A DNA stretch of 64,000 nucleotides from Beijerinckiaceae bacterium (GCA_027533425.1 JAPZUD010000006.1:310001-374000), one strand, 5' to 3'; counted from the stretch's first letter, positions 39,124 to 48,666 are shown. The notes: a model not told the origin generated them from the sequence alone. Numbers and translations are program-made.

Positions 39124-39462
39124 TCAGTCGCCCTGGCCGGGATTGGGCGAGAAATAGGTTTCGAACTTGTTCGGCTTGCCATCGAATTCCTTGGAATCGG
39201 CCGGCGCCTCGCGCTTGATCGTGATATTCGGCCAGGTCTTGGCGAATTCCGCATTGACCTTCAGCCAGTTTTCCAGCCCCGGCTCGGTATCCGGCTTGAT
39301 CGCCTCGGCCGGGCATTCCGGCTCGCAGACGCCGCAATCGATGCACTCGTCGGGATGGATGACGAGCATGTTCTCGCCTTCGTAGAAACAGTCCACAGGG
39401 CAGACTTCCACGCAATCCATGTATTTGCAGCGAATGCAATTGTCGGTGACCACATAGGTCAT
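39124..39462 (-). CDS. fdxA: 7Fe ferredoxin FdxA
   Basis: A 112-residue 7Fe ferredoxin of the FdxA family. Cysteines are at 9, 12, 17, 21 and 25 around the N-terminal clusters ([20 protein letters not shown]) and at 40, 43, 46 and 50 ([11 protein letters not shown]), giving one 3Fe-4S and one 4Fe-4S centre. The long C-terminal extension ([19 protein letters not shown]) is typical. GGAG is 7 nt upstream of the ATG at 39460-39462. The longer frame upstream has no homology. Confidence 0.95.
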   Translation of the reverse strand: MTYVVTDNCIRCKYMDCVEVCPVDCFYEGENMLVIHPDECIDCGVCEPECPAEAIKPDTEPGLENWLKVNAEFAKTWPNITIKREAPADSKEFDGKPNKFETYFSPNPGQGD

Positions 39463-39513
39463 CGGTCTCTCCTGCCATGCAGAATGGCGGCTTGCGCCAT
39501 GACAACGGTTTCG

Positions 39514-39554
39514 CCCTTCGCTAGATCGGATTTCGCCCGCATGCAAGCGAAGGG
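39514..39554. promoter_or_regulatory. 9-bp inverted repeat upstream of fdxA
   Basis: Perfect arms CCCTTCGCT (39514-39522) and AGCGAAGGG (39546-39554) are separated by 23 bp, between the S4-domain gene stop and the fdxA start. No T-run follows on the minus strand, so a protein-binding site is as likely as a terminator. Confidence 0.45.
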
Positions 39555-39571
39555 ATGTTGCACTGGCTCAA

Positions 39572-39880
39572 TCACGGGGTCTCGACGAGCCGATAGAGAC
39601 GCGTGGCATCTTCCGGGCCGCCGCGCCGCCCGGCCAGGGCCAGCACCTCGATGACGATTGTCCGCCCCGGGAGGGCAAGCGTCAGGATATCGCCCGGTGC
39701 CACTGCAGCGCCAGGTCTCTGCACCCGTCGGCCATTGAGCCGGACCCGTCCCGCGCGGACAAGGTCGGCACAGGCCTCGCGGGAGCGCTGGAATCGCGCG
39801 AACCAGATCCAGCGGTCGAGCCGGAGGTCATCGGCCTCGGCCGGAGCCTCCGCATCGGATGACCGGCTGCCGCGCCCCAT
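39572..39880 (-). CDS. S4-domain RNA-binding protein (Hsp15-like)
   Basis: A 102-residue protein with one S4 RNA-binding domain: LRLDRWIWFARFQRSREACADLVRAGRVRLNGRRVQRPGAAVAPGD. This resembles Hsp15 (HslR), which binds stalled 50S subunits with attached nascent chains. It lies 9 bp downstream of the large helicase and is co-transcribed with it, the usual arrangement in Rhizobiales. Confidence 0.9.
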   Translation of the reverse strand: MGRGSRSSDAEAPAEADDLRLDRWIWFARFQRSREACADLVRAGRVRLNGRRVQRPGAAVAPGDILTLALPGRTIVIEVLALAGRRGGPEDATRLYRLVETP

Positions 39881-39889
39881 CGGATCCCG

Positions 39890-42800
39890 TCAGGACTTGC
39901 CTTCGAGCTGGGCCTTGAGGGCAGCCAGCTTGGCGAAGGGCGAATCCGGATCCGGCTGCTTCTCAACCGGCGGCTTCCGCTCCGGCGGCCGGGGCATGGC
40001 ATCGCGGCCGGGCCGCGGCCGTTCGGGGCGCGGGCCGCGCCCCTCCTGGCCGGCAGGCTTGTCCTGGCGCTTGAAAGCATCGAAACGCTTGTTGCGCTCT
40101 GCACGGTTCCTGTCATCGCGGCGCGGCTGGTCCTCGCGCGGCTGCGCAGGGGCACCTTCGGAGGGAGCCACCTGGCCCGGGCGGGGCCGGCGCTGGTCAC
40201 GGGGGTTGAAACGCGGCCGCTCGGAGCGCGATCGTTCCGGGCGGGCAACGCGCCAGATCTCGATTTCCGTCGGAGCGGCCGGCTCGCCCGGGGCCGCTTC
40301 CGCCGCGCCGGCTTCGGGCGTGGCCGCCTCGGCCATCTCGACAGCCGGTGCTTCGGCGATGGCCTCTGCAACAGAAGGCTCGACCGATTCCGGTTCGGCT
40401 GGCAGATCCGCCACCCCGGCACCGGCCTCCTCGCCTTCCGGCGCAGTCTCGTCAGCACCGGCGTCGGCAGGCGCGGCTTCGGCCGGGGGCGCGATGCTGG
40501 CCGCCGGCATTTTCAGCGGAACTGAAATCGCAGGCCCGGCCCGCATCTCCGAGCGATAGCCAAGCGACTTGAGGATTTCGCCGAATTCTGCACCGGCGCA
40601 GCCGACCAGCGAGGTCATGGCTCCCGTCACGATGAACCCGTCACCATCCGCGGCACCGGCCGGCGGCGGGCCCTCGGTCACGCCCGGACGATAGGCGATG
40701 GCGGGCCGGATGAGATCGGCGAGCCGCTCGAGAATATCGACCCGGATCGCGCGCGGACCGGCCACGCGGAAACCGGCGATCCGGTAGAGTTCGCGATCGA
40801 TGCCCGGATCGACGGGGATCGAGGTCCGACCCGAAAAGGCGAGATGCGAGACATCGCGCAGGGCGGAGGGATCGCCACCCTTCGACAGGGCGTAGAGCTG
40901 CGCCGCGAGGCTGCGCGGGCCCGGCTTCATCAGCGCGGGCACGAAGATATGGTGTGCCCCGAACCGCAGCCCGAGCTTGCGCATCTCGGCACGCGTATTC
41001 TGGTCCAGCGCGCGGACATCGTTGGCCACCAGCGCCCGGTCCAGCACACCGAGATGCTCGGCGACCTGGAACGCGATACCGCGGCCGATGCCGGACAGGC
41101 TCTCCGGCGCCTCCAGCGCGAAGAGCGCACCGAGCAACTTCTGGACATGGGCTTTGATCCAGGCGCCGATCCGCGTCTCGACCAATTCGCGATGCAGGCC
41201 TGCGAGGCCCTCATCAGCGAGGATGAGGAAACGCGGCTCCAGGATTCGCGCACCGGCCTGCAGCACCGCCACCGGCTCGCCGACATGCCGGATGATCCCG
41301 TCGAGCGAAAGCTGGAACTGGTCGTCATTGGCCGTCGACAAGCGCGTCGCGCGCGTCTCCAGTTCCGAGCTCAGGGCCTTGGCCGCAGCCGCACGCAGGG
41401 TCTTCGCCTCCTGCGTATCCGCCGAGGCATCCGGGGCAAAGCGGAAGCCTTCGAGGCGCCCGATATGCTGCCCCTCGACCAGAACCTCTCCCGTAGGCTT
41501 CACTTCCGTTTCAAGCATCGCATTCTCTTTCAGCCGGCGCATCAGCACGGATGTCCGTCGGTCGACAAAACGCTGCATCAATCGCTCGTGCAACGCATCG
41601 GAGACCTTGTCCTCTAGCGCGCGCGTGACGTTCTGCCAATGAGAAGGATCGCGCAACCAGTCCGGACGATTCGCGCAATAGCTCCAGGTGCGGATCTGGG
41701 CCAGCCGCCAGGACAATGCGTCAATATCCCCGTCCACCCGGTCACAGGCCTTGATTTCCTTGCCGAACCAGTCGGCATCGATCGCACCGCGCCGCATGAT
41801 CGGCTCGTAGAGCGAGACGACGAGGTCGGCGTGGCTTTGCGGCGACACCTTGCGGTAATCCGGCAATTGGCAGAGATCCCAGAGCCGCCGCACAGCCGCC
41901 TCGCCCGTCGCCAGATCACGGACCAGCGGACGCATCGTCGCGATCTCAAGCGTCGTCTCGTCTTCGGCCTTGCGGATCCGGACAAGGCTGGAATCGCCCG
42001 GCATACGCTGAAGTGAAGCCTCCAGCCGGCCGAGACTCGAGAAATCCAGCGACGTGTTCCGCCATTGCGCCAGGGCAATCGGATCGAACTGATGCGCCTC
42101 CAGCGCCTCGACGAGATCCTCATCGAAAGCCGGGCAGCGACCGGTCGTCCCGAACGTGCCGTCCCGCGTGGCACGACCTGCCCGGCCGGCAATCTGCGCC
42201 AGTTCGGCCGGGAAAAGGCGCCGATGCCGCCTGCCATCGTATTTGCGGTCGGCGGCAAAGGCGACATGCTCGATATCGAGATTGAGCCCCATCCCGATCG
42301 CGTCGGTGGCGATGATATGATCGACCTCGCCCGCCTGGAACATCGCGACCTGCGCATTCCGCGTCCGCGGCGAAAGCGAGCCCATCACCACAGCCGCCCC
42401 GCCGCGCTGGCGCCGGACCAGCTCGGCGATCGCATAGACCTCCTCGGCCGAGAACGCGATGATTGCCGAACGCGCCGGCAACCGGGTGATCTTCTTCTCG
42501 CCCGCGAAGCTCAGCTGCGACATGCGCGGGCGCGTCTGGACGGTCACGCCCGGCAGCAGCCGCTGGATGAGCGGCTGGGCCGTCGCCGCCCCCAGCAACA
42601 GGGTCTCGCCCCTGCCCCGGCGATGCAGCATCGCATCGGTGAAGACATGGCCGCGCTCGAAATCCGCGATCATCTGCACCTCGTCGATGGCGACGAAGGT
42701 GGTACTGATGTCCCGCGGCATGGCTTCGACCGTCGAGATCCAGTATCGTGGCGACTTCGGCTTGATCTTCTCCTCGCCGGTCACGAGCGCCACCTGCGAC

Positions 42801-43012
42801 GGACCGACCTTCTCGACGACGCGCTGGTAGACCTCGCGCGCCAGCAGGCGCAGCGGCAAGCCGATCATCCCACTGTCATGGCCGAGCATCCGTTCGATGG
42901 CGAGATGCGTCTTGCCGGTATTGGTGGGTCCGAGAATGGCTGTCACCCCGCGCCCGCGCAGGGGCAGGCCCGGCTTCCGGGCTTCCGCGGGGAGGCTGAA
43001 AGTCAGGGTCAT
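39890..43012 (-). CDS. SUV3-like DExH RNA helicase
   Basis: A 1040-residue helicase resembling mitochondrial SUV3. Walker A is GPTNTGKTHLAIERM, the Walker B variant VAIDEVQMIADFERG, then VVMGSLSPRTRN, IATDAIGMGLNLDI and QIAGRAGR. After the SUV3-type C-terminal core comes an acidic Ala/Glu-rich stretch and a strongly basic Arg/Pro-rich tail (RPRPGRDAMPRPPERK) that is probably disordered. SUV3 works with an RNA-degrading nuclease; the bacterial partner is unknown. The ATG at 43010-43012 (MTLTFSLPAEA) is preferred; the frame open to 43213 has no homology. Confidence 0.9.
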   Translation of the reverse strand: MTLTFSLPAEARKPGLPLRGRGVTAILGPTNTGKTHLAIERMLGHDSGMIGLPLRLLAREVYQRVVEKVGPSQVALVTGEEKIKPKSPRYWISTVEAMPRDISTTFVAIDEVQMIADFERGHVFTDAMLHRRGRGETLLLGAATAQPLIQRLLPGVTVQTRPRMSQLSFAGEKKITRLPARSAIIAFSAEEVYAIAELVRRQRGGAAVVMGSLSPRTRNAQVAMFQAGEVDHIIATDAIGMGLNLDIEHVAFAADRKYDGRRHRRLFPAELAQIAGRAGRATRDGTFGTTGRCPAFDEDLVEALEAHQFDPIALAQWRNTSLDFSSLGRLEASLQRMPGDSSLVRIRKAEDETTLEIATMRPLVRDLATGEAAVRRLWDLCQLPDYRKVSPQSHADLVVSLYEPIMRRGAIDADWFGKEIKACDRVDGDIDALSWRLAQIRTWSYCANRPDWLRDPSHWQNVTRALEDKVSDALHERLMQRFVDRRTSVLMRRLKENAMLETEVKPTGEVLVEGQHIGRLEGFRFAPDASADTQEAKTLRAAAAKALSSELETRATRLSTANDDQFQLSLDGIIRHVGEPVAVLQAGARILEPRFLILADEGLAGLHRELVETRIGAWIKAHVQKLLGALFALEAPESLSGIGRGIAFQVAEHLGVLDRALVANDVRALDQNTRAEMRKLGLRFGAHHIFVPALMKPGPRSLAAQLYALSKGGDPSALRDVSHLAFSGRTSIPVDPGIDRELYRIAGFRVAGPRAIRVDILERLADLIRPAIAYRPGVTEGPPPAGAADGDGFIVTGAMTSLVGCAGAEFGEILKSLGYRSEMRAGPAISVPLKMPAASIAPPAEAAPADAGADETAPEGEEAGAGVADLPAEPESVEPSVAEAIAEAPAVEMAEAATPEAGAAEAAPGEPAAPTEIEIWRVARPERSRSERPRFNPRDQRRPRPGQVAPSEGAPAQPREDQPRRDDRNRAERNKRFDAFKRQDKPAGQEGRGPRPERPRPGRDAMPRPPERKPPVEKQPDPDSPFAKLAALKAQLEGKS

Positions 43013-43617
43013 CGTCTTCCCCGCGACCGGCGCTAGGACAGGCTTCAATCGGCCCTGCCACGCTTCTTTATGTGGGCGACGGCCAGCGGGCCGGCAAGCT
43101 GCACGGAGCCGATTTCTGTGCGTGATCGGCACAGTTCCACCCCGCGAATCAGCGGGTTGGAAAGACTTCGAACAGGAACGGAACGAATCGGCGCCGAATC
43201 GGCGACTGATCATGAGTCTTGTTTTGTTCCATCACAAGATGAAGAAGACCGACCGGCGCCAGACCCAAGATGTTGGGAAAATCGTGCTTTCGGAAAGACT
43301 CCTGCACCCTCGTTCAGGACTCTGTCGTCGCGTCCAGTACGATTCGCGGTCAAGCGGAAAAACATCAAAATCGTGGTTAATGCTTCGTGAAGACGTGTGC
43401 GGTCGAATCCCGACCCGGTCTTTACGATTGGACGAAGGCGGGAACAAAGCATCGACGAATCAGCACAGAATGATTCGCGAATCGAACCATCCCGCGGCTG
43501 TCGCGGGACCGGAACCGGCAACACGGCGTGAATCCACCCTGCGCGACGCGTGCCGGAGGGTGGGCCCGTCCCGGATTGGGGCAGGTCCGCGCAGGAACAG
43601 GCCGTGTGGCGGATCGC
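43013..43617. other. 605-bp gene-free region rich in GANTC sites
   Basis: Lies between the helicase start and the DUF3108 stop. It is visibly less GC-rich than flanking genes. It holds 12 GANTC sequences between 43146 and 43534, a 10-bp direct repeat CGAATCGGCG (43184-43193 and 43195-43204) and two small hairpins (CCCAA-gatg-TTGGG at 43264-43277; CTTTC-GG-AAAG just after). Short frames cross it on both strands but none resembles a known protein. It may include the helicase promoter, a small RNA or a methylation-controlled element. Confidence 0.6.
43184..43204. repeat. 10-bp tandem repeat containing GAATC
   Basis: CGAATCGGCG at 43184-43193 and again at 43195-43204, separated by 1 bp. Each copy holds one GANTC site. 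Confidence 0.85.
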
Positions 43618-44445
43618 CTAGTTCGGCCGGAAGGTCTCGGCCTCGATGACCGTGGTGCCAATCATCGTCTTTACCGAAATACGGTAGGGAATCAGGGTCT
43701 TGCCACCATTCACCGGAGCAAGCCACGCATCCATGTTCCGGTTCTCGGCCATGAATTTGGTCACGCGGCGATCCGGGCGGTGGCCCGCGACCGGGATATA
43801 GCGCGCCGTGCAGATCAGCACCGGGCCGGAATAGCCATCCTCGCTGCGCACCTGGCGGGTGCCGGCATAACTGAGCACCACATCGAATCGCTGGTTGCCA
43901 TCGAAAACCGGCAGACGGCGGTCGCAATTGGCCTTGTCCATCGGATTGCCGCTGCGAACCGGCATGATCAGCGCGCTGACAGGATCGAGCACGCCGACCT
44001 TGTGGCTCTCCCGAAGGGGGATCCGTGTGGCATCATCCGGCTGGACGACAAACGGGGGGTCGATCGTGACATTCCGGACCGAGCCGGAAGCGGCGGCGAT
44101 CTGGATCTTCCGGGTATCCTTCCCGTTGGTCGCGGAGAGCGAGAAACCGTTGGTCAGAACATTCGTGCCGGAAACATTTCCGCGCGCCGTTGCTGCCCCG
44201 CGCCCTTGCGAGACCGCACCGACGATACCCGTCAGCGCGGAACTGACATTGAGCACATAACCCGCGCCGTTCAGCTGGGCCGAGAGGCTGGCCTTGCCGA
44301 TCGAGAGGCCCGCCAGCGTAATGGAGTAGCGCGCCTCGATATCCGCAGCCAGGACAGGGCCTGCTGCTGCAGGAAAGGTGGCCAGGACGGTCATCACCAG
44401 AAGCCGGGACGGGCCTCGATGGACCCAAGTCGACATGCCTGCCAT
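43618..44445 (-). CDS. DUF3108 domain-containing exported protein
   Basis: A 275-residue predicted periplasmic protein: signal peptide (LLVMTVLATFPAAAGPVLA, cleavage before ADIE) and a DUF3108 beta-rich domain (ARYSITLAGLSIGKASLSAQL ... NGFSLSATNGKDTRKIQIA ... RRLPVFDGNQRFDVVLSYAG ... PVLICTARYIPVAGH). The family is uncharacterised and resembles lipid-binding-type envelope folds. Start at ATG 44445 or 44436 (the latter has GGCAGG close by). Divergent from rpmB. Confidence 0.88.
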   Translation of the reverse strand: MAGMSTWVHRGPSRLLVMTVLATFPAAAGPVLAADIEARYSITLAGLSIGKASLSAQLNGAGYVLNVSSALTGIVGAVSQGRGAATARGNVSGTNVLTNGFSLSATNGKDTRKIQIAAASGSVRNVTIDPPFVVQPDDATRIPLRESHKVGVLDPVSALIMPVRSGNPMDKANCDRRLPVFDGNQRFDVVLSYAGTRQVRSEDGYSGPVLICTARYIPVAGHRPDRRVTKFMAENRNMDAWLAPVNGGKTLIPYRISVKTMIGTTVIEAETFRPN

Positions 44446-44580
44446 TCGAAACCCGATCCCTGTCCTGAAGTACTTGGTCTGTCTATCATGTGAATCGATG
44501 GCTGATTCGTGGCAAGTCCTCCGCTGATCCGAGAACAGGGCGGGCTTGCTGCTTTTTTCATGGCGCTGCGCCCGGCCTGA

Positions 44581-44608
44581 TTGACCGCCCGGCTTCCTTG
44601 GACTATAG
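44581..44608 (+). promoter_or_regulatory. Probable promoter of rpmB
   Basis: TTGACC (44581-44586), 16-bp spacer, CTATAG (44603-44608), close to the alphaproteobacterial housekeeping consensus. It gives an mRNA leader of roughly 80 nt. Confidence 0.6.
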
Positions 44609-44658
44609 GCTCCGCTTCCGATTTTTCACGTGATCGCAGCCCCTCCGGTCGGATGGGC

Positions 44659-44678
44659 CCCGGAGATCGCGCTCCGGG
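44659..44678 (+). promoter_or_regulatory. Stem-loop in the rpmB leader
   Basis: Perfect 7-bp arms CCCGGAG/CTCCGGG with a 6-nt loop, ending 18 nt before the rpmB ATG and just before its Shine-Dalgarno AAGAAGG. A possible site for ribosomal-protein feedback. Confidence 0.35.
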
Positions 44679-44696
44679 CGAAGAAGGTTGATAACG

Positions 44697-44981
44697 ATGT
44701 CTCGTGTTTGCGAATTGACCGGCAAGGGTGTTCAGGTCGGCCACAAGGTCAGCCACTCGAACCGGAAGACGAAGCGCCGCTTCCTGCCGAACCTCGTCAA
44801 TGTGACGCTGCAGTCGGATGCGCTGAACCGTGCGGTGCGGCTGCGCATCTCGGCCAATGGCCTGCGCTCGGTCGAGCATCGTGGCGGTCTCGACGCGTTC
44901 CTGCTGAAGGCAGCGGATGGCGAGCTGTCCTCGAACGCGCTCGATCTGAAGCGCGAGATCTCGAAGAAGCTGACGGCCTGA
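44697..44981 (+). CDS. rpmB: 50S ribosomal protein L28
   Basis: A 94-residue bL28 protein. [21 protein letters not shown] is the family N terminus, with basic [12 protein letters not shown] following. AAGAAGG lies 8 nt upstream of the ATG at 44697; an ATG three codons earlier is ignored because the family starts at MSRVCEL. It is followed by an intrinsic terminator. Confidence 0.97.
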   Translation: MSRVCELTGKGVQVGHKVSHSNRKTKRRFLPNLVNVTLQSDALNRAVRLRISANGLRSVEHRGGLDAFLLKAADGELSSNALDLKREISKKLTA

Positions 44982-45006
44982 GCGCGCTCGACGCCCTCAC
45001 AAAACC

Positions 45007-45026
45007 AAGGCGGCTCCGGCCGCCTT
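45007..45026 (+). terminator. Intrinsic terminator of rpmB
   Basis: AAGGCGGC/GCCGCCTT-type 8-bp stem with a 4-nt loop ending in a T6 run, 25 bp after the rpmB stop. Confidence 0.9.
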
Positions 45027-45042
45027 TTTTGTTGTCTCCGCC

Positions 45043-45702
45043 ATGTGCCGCACTTCCATGTCCCGCACTTCGTTCGACTCCCTCGCCCTTTTCGATTTCG
45101 ACGGCACGCTGGTCGACACGGCACCCTGGTTCTTCCGTACGATCAACGCCGTCGCCGAACGCCATGGATTTCGTGCGGTCACGGCGGAAGAAGGCGAGGC
45201 CCTGCGCGACATGCCGCCCCGCATGATCCTGCGCCAGCTGGGCATTCCGGTCTGGAAACTGCCCGCCATCGCCGCCGATATGCGCCGGCGCGTTCTGGCG
45301 GATGAGGTGGCGATGCCGCTTTTCCCCTGGGTGCCGGACCTGCTGGCGAAGCTCTCCGCAGGCGGATTCATTGTCGGGATTGTCAGTTCGAACAGTGAAG
45401 CCGCGATCCGTGGCAAGCTGGGTCCGGCCCTTGCCCATGTGCACCGGATCTCCGCCGGCGCTTCTCTCTTCGGCAAGCCGGCCCGCCTGCGCGATGTCCT
45501 GAAAGGAACCGGGCTGCCCGCGGCATCGGCCATCGTGATCGGCGATGAGATCCGGGATATCGAGGCCGCCCGGAAGATCGGCGCCCGCTCCATCGCCGTG
45601 ACTTGGGGTCTGGGCGGTCAGCAGGGCCTTGCCGGCGCCAGACCTGATCTTCTGGTCCATCGCGCCGAAGATCTGGTCGAAGCCCTTCTCCCCCGCGCCT
45701 GA
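45043..45702 (+). CDS. HAD-family hydrolase (phosphatase-like)
   Basis: A 219-residue HAD-IA hydrolase: nucleophile motif LFDFDGTLVDTAPW (D18 and D20), VSSNSEA (motif II), FGKPARL (motif III Lys) and VIGDEIRDIEAARKIG (motif IV). The overall form resembles phosphoglycolate phosphatases but substrate cannot be assigned. Start at 45043 or, five codons later, 45058. It lies just after the rpmB terminator and is convergent with the esterase-like gene, 7 bp apart. Confidence 0.85.
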   Translation: MCRTSMSRTSFDSLALFDFDGTLVDTAPWFFRTINAVAERHGFRAVTAEEGEALRDMPPRMILRQLGIPVWKLPAIAADMRRRVLADEVAMPLFPWVPDLLAKLSAGGFIVGIVSSNSEAAIRGKLGPALAHVHRISAGASLFGKPARLRDVLKGTGLPAASAIVIGDEIRDIEAARKIGARSIAVTWGLGGQQGLAGARPDLLVHRAEDLVEALLPRA

Positions 45703-45709
45703 GGGCACA

Positions 45710-46735
45710 TCAGCCGTCGAGGGCGAAGCGCAGCAGGAGGTTCCGCTGCAGGAGCGAGAAATTGTTGTCCGAAACGAGCGTGAGGATTGTCCGCCCCTGC
45801 GGCGAGCGATGCACCGCAAGCGCCTCCATGTTGTCGATCTGCATGGAAAGGTCGGCCACGATGAGCGCCGGTCCATCGAGCACGGCACCGGACCGGATCA
45901 TCGCCAGCGGGACACGGCGGATCCGGAAGCCGACCCCGAACAGCGGCACGAACCGGCGTTCGAGGACAAGCAGGTCGCCATCGGGCAGGAAAGCAAGGTC
46001 AGTCACGTCGAAATCGCCGATCCGGCGCAGCCAGACCCGGCCGGACTTCGGACCGATCAGGAAACCGGGAATCTGTCCGGGTGCCTGGCCGCGCGCCTCC
46101 TTTTCGGCGAGCGCAAGCATATGCCCGCTCCACTCCGAACCTTGCGGAACCAGCCCGAGTGCCTCGATCCCGCCATTCGGCATCAGGCCCTTCATTTCGG
46201 CCGGAACGGAAGACAGCCGGGCCCGGCCCATGGGCTCACCACCGGGGCTGAGATCGAACTGGAGGATGTCATGCACGCGCTCGACACCCACGAACAGCGT
46301 CTGCCCCTGCCGGAAAACGCTCTCGCAGTCGAAATAGCGCGTATCCTTGAGCCGCCGGCCATCCGGCGCCCGCAGCGGGCCGATCCGCGCAGCCTCGATG
46401 CCGAGCGGCACGCTGTCTTTCTGGACGATCCGCCCGCCAAGCCAATGGCCGTGATCCGTAACGATGAGGAATCGCTCGCCATTCGGATCAAGAACAAGCC
46501 CGGACAGCCCGCCGAATTCCGGATCCCGGGACCGGAGCTCCAGCCCGCCCAGGAAAGTCAGCGCGCCGAATTGCCGGCGGTCGCGATCGCCGGCTGAAAA
46601 GCTGGCAAAGGGTGCGGACTCGATCGCGAGGCCACGCGGTTCCTGCCGGTCGAGGGCCCGGGCCTGCCCGGCGGGAGCAGCTCCCGCGAGTCCAGCTCCC
46701 GCTAGGCCCGCAAGAACCGCACGGCGGGAGATCAA
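45710..46735 (-). CDS. Esterase-like activity of phytase family protein (Tat-type signal)
   Basis: A 341-residue exported protein. Its N terminus [17 protein letters not shown] has a twin-arginine-like pair. The body ([30 protein letters not shown] ... [22 protein letters not shown] ... [13 protein letters not shown] ... [13 protein letters not shown] ... [27 protein letters not shown]) matches the esterase-like-of-phytase propeller family; activity is not established. The start is a TTG overlapping the cobT stop (TTGA), with GGAG 7 nt upstream. It is the last gene of the cobS operon. Confidence 0.83.
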   Translation of the reverse strand: MISRRAVLAGLAGAGLAGAAPAGQARALDRQEPRGLAIESAPFASFSAGDRDRRQFGALTFLGGLELRSRDPEFGGLSGLVLDPNGERFLIVTDHGHWLGGRIVQKDSVPLGIEAARIGPLRAPDGRRLKDTRYFDCESVFRQGQTLFVGVERVHDILQFDLSPGGEPMGRARLSSVPAEMKGLMPNGGIEALGLVPQGSEWSGHMLALAEKEARGQAPGQIPGFLIGPKSGRVWLRRIGDFDVTDLAFLPDGDLLVLERRFVPLFGVGFRIRRVPLAMIRSGAVLDGPALIVADLSMQIDNMEALAVHRSPQGRTILTLVSDNNFSLLQRNLLLRFALDG

Positions 46736-48666
46736 GCCCGCGCTCCGGCCATACGGCGGCTAGGCGGAGCGGCCGCCTGAGCCGACGGTCCGTTCTCGCT
46801 GAACAATTCAGCCAGCTTCTCGGTCATCACCCCGCCCAACTCCTCGGCATCGACGATGGTCACGGCCCGCCGGTAATAGCGGGTGACATCATGACCGATA
46901 CCGATCGCGATCAGCTCCACAGGCGAGCGCGTCTCGATCTGTTCGATGATCTGCCGGAGATGTTTCTCGAGGTAATTGCCGGAATTGACCGACAGGGTCG
47001 TGTCATCCACCGGTGCCCCGTCGGAAATCATCATCAGGATGCGGCGCTGCTCACGCCGGGCCAGCAGGCGCTGATGCGCCCAGTCCAGGGCCTCTCCGTC
47101 GATGTTCTCCTTGAGCAGGCCCTCGCGCATCATAAGCCCGAGATTGCGCCGGGCACGCCGCCAGGGTGCATCCGCGCTCTTGTAGATCACGTGGCGCAGG
47201 TCGTTGAGGCGGCCCGGATTGGCCGGCTTGCCGGATTGCAGCCAGTATTCACGCGATTGCCCGCCCTTCCAGGCCTTGGTCGTAAAGCCAAGAATCTCGA
47301 CCTTGACGCCGCACCGCTCGAGCGTGCGGGCGAGGATATCGGCGCAGGTCGCCGCAACGGTAATCGGACGGCCACGCATCGAGCCGGAATTGTCGATCAG
47401 CAGCGTCACCACCGTGTCGCGGAAATTCGTGTCCTTCTCCCGCTTGAAGGAGAGCGGCGCGAAGGATCCGCGCATATCGTCGATGACGACGCGGGTAAGG
47501 CGCGAAGGGTCGAGCGAGCCTTCCTCGAGATCGAACTCCCAGGAGCGGTTCTGCTGGGCCAGCAGCCGCCGCTGGAGGCGATTGGCCAGCCGGCCCACAA
47601 CCCCCTGCAGGTTGCTGAGCTGCTTGTCCAGATAGGCCCTGAGACGGTCTAGTTCCTCGGCATCGCAGAGATCCTCGGCCGCGATCGTCTCGTCGAACCG
47701 CGTCGTATAGGCCTTGTAGCCTGGCCCGTCCCGCATCGAATCGCGCGAGACCGGCGGCCGCGACGCCTCGGCCGGCTCCTCGGCATCGGCCATCTCGCTC
47801 TCGTCCGGGAAATCACCCGGCGGGGCATCGGCAGCTTCCTGCGCGCCCTCGCTCATATCATCCTGGAGGGCGTCGGTCTCCTCGAGGTCGAACCCGTCCT
47901 GCTCCTCCGCCTCGCCGCTCTCGCCCTCCTGCGGATCCTGCTCGCCGTCATCATCCTGCTTGTCGTCGTTGCGGTCCTCGTCATCCGAACCGAGCGGATC
48001 CGCCTCAACCATCCCGAGGCCCGCGAGAATCTGCTGCACGACCTTGGCGAAGGCCTGCTGGTCCTCGAGGCTGCCGGCCAGCATGTCGAGCGTCTTGCCC
48101 GCCTTCTCCTCGATATCCGACCGCCAGAGTTCGGTCAGGCGGCGCGCCGCTTCCGGCGGCTTCGCCCCGGTCAGCCTCTCGCGCACCATCATGGCAAGGG
48201 CATCCTCGATCGGCGCATTGGCGAGATCATTCACCTCGGCGAGATTGGCCTTGGTGTAGCGATCCTGCAGCATCGCATCGAGATTGGACGCGACGCCCAT
48301 CATCCGGTTCGAGCCGATGGCCTCGCAGCGCGCCTGCTCGACCGCCTCGAACACCTTCCGCGCCTCCAGCCCCTCCGGCATCAGCCGGCGATGCAGCTTC
48401 TCGTCATGGCAGGCGAGCTTCAGCGCGTAGGAATCGGCATGGCCACGCAAAATGGCAATATCGCGCGCCGTCGGCTTGCGCGGCGGTTCCGGCAGACGGG
48501 CGCGCACAACCTCGCCGGCATCGACCAGGCTCGGCCGGTCGGCGGCGAATTGCACCTCGATCTCCTCCTTGCCAGCCATGGCGCGGAGCGCACCGGCCAC
48601 CGCCTTCTTGAACGGCTCGACCGGCGAATTCTCGGGCTGACCCGGCTTGCGGTTGGTAATGGTCAT
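46732..48666 (-). CDS. cobT: Aerobic cobaltochelatase subunit CobT
   Basis: A 644-residue subunit of CobNST, which inserts cobalt into hydrogenobyrinic acid a,c-diamide in the aerobic B12 pathway. The N-terminal helical part is followed by a very acidic linker (residues about 225-300, [16 protein letters not shown]) and a C-terminal von Willebrand A domain with [16 protein letters not shown]. It overlaps the upstream HAD gene and the downstream esterase gene by 4 bp each. CobN is not in the window. Confidence 0.95.
   Translation of the reverse strand: MTITNRKPGQPENSPVEPFKKAVAGALRAMAGKEEIEVQFAADRPSLVDAGEVVRARLPEPPRKPTARDIAILRGHADSYALKLACHDEKLHRRLMPEGLEARKVFEAVEQARCEAIGSNRMMGVASNLDAMLQDRYTKANLAEVNDLANAPIEDALAMMVRERLTGAKPPEAARRLTELWRSDIEEKAGKTLDMLAGSLEDQQAFAKVVQQILAGLGMVEADPLGSDDEDRNDDKQDDDGEQDPQEGESGEAEEQDGFDLEETDALQDDMSEGAQEAADAPPGDFPDESEMADAEEPAEASRPPVSRDSMRDGPGYKAYTTRFDETIAAEDLCDAEELDRLRAYLDKQLSNLQGVVGRLANRLQRRLLAQQNRSWEFDLEEGSLDPSRLTRVVIDDMRGSFAPLSFKREKDTNFRDTVVTLLIDNSGSMRGRPITVAATCADILARTLERCGVKVEILGFTTKAWKGGQSREYWLQSGKPANPGRLNDLRHVIYKSADAPWRRARRNLGLMMREGLLKENIDGEALDWAHQRLLARREQRRILMMISDGAPVDDTTLSVNSGNYLEKHLRQIIEQIETRSPVELIAIGIGHDVTRYYRRAVTIVDAEELGGVMTEKLAELFSENGPSAQAAAPPSRRMAGARA

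Noticed and set aside
43210-43524. A 104-codon minus-strand frame in the gene-free region
   Set aside because: No recognisable domain, no convincing Shine-Dalgarno sequence, and it competes with an equally unconvincing frame on the other strand.
43013-43617. GANTC-rich region as the chromosome origin
   Set aside because: No DnaA-box cluster and no AT-rich unwinding stretch were seen, and hemE/parAB/dnaA-type neighbours are absent.
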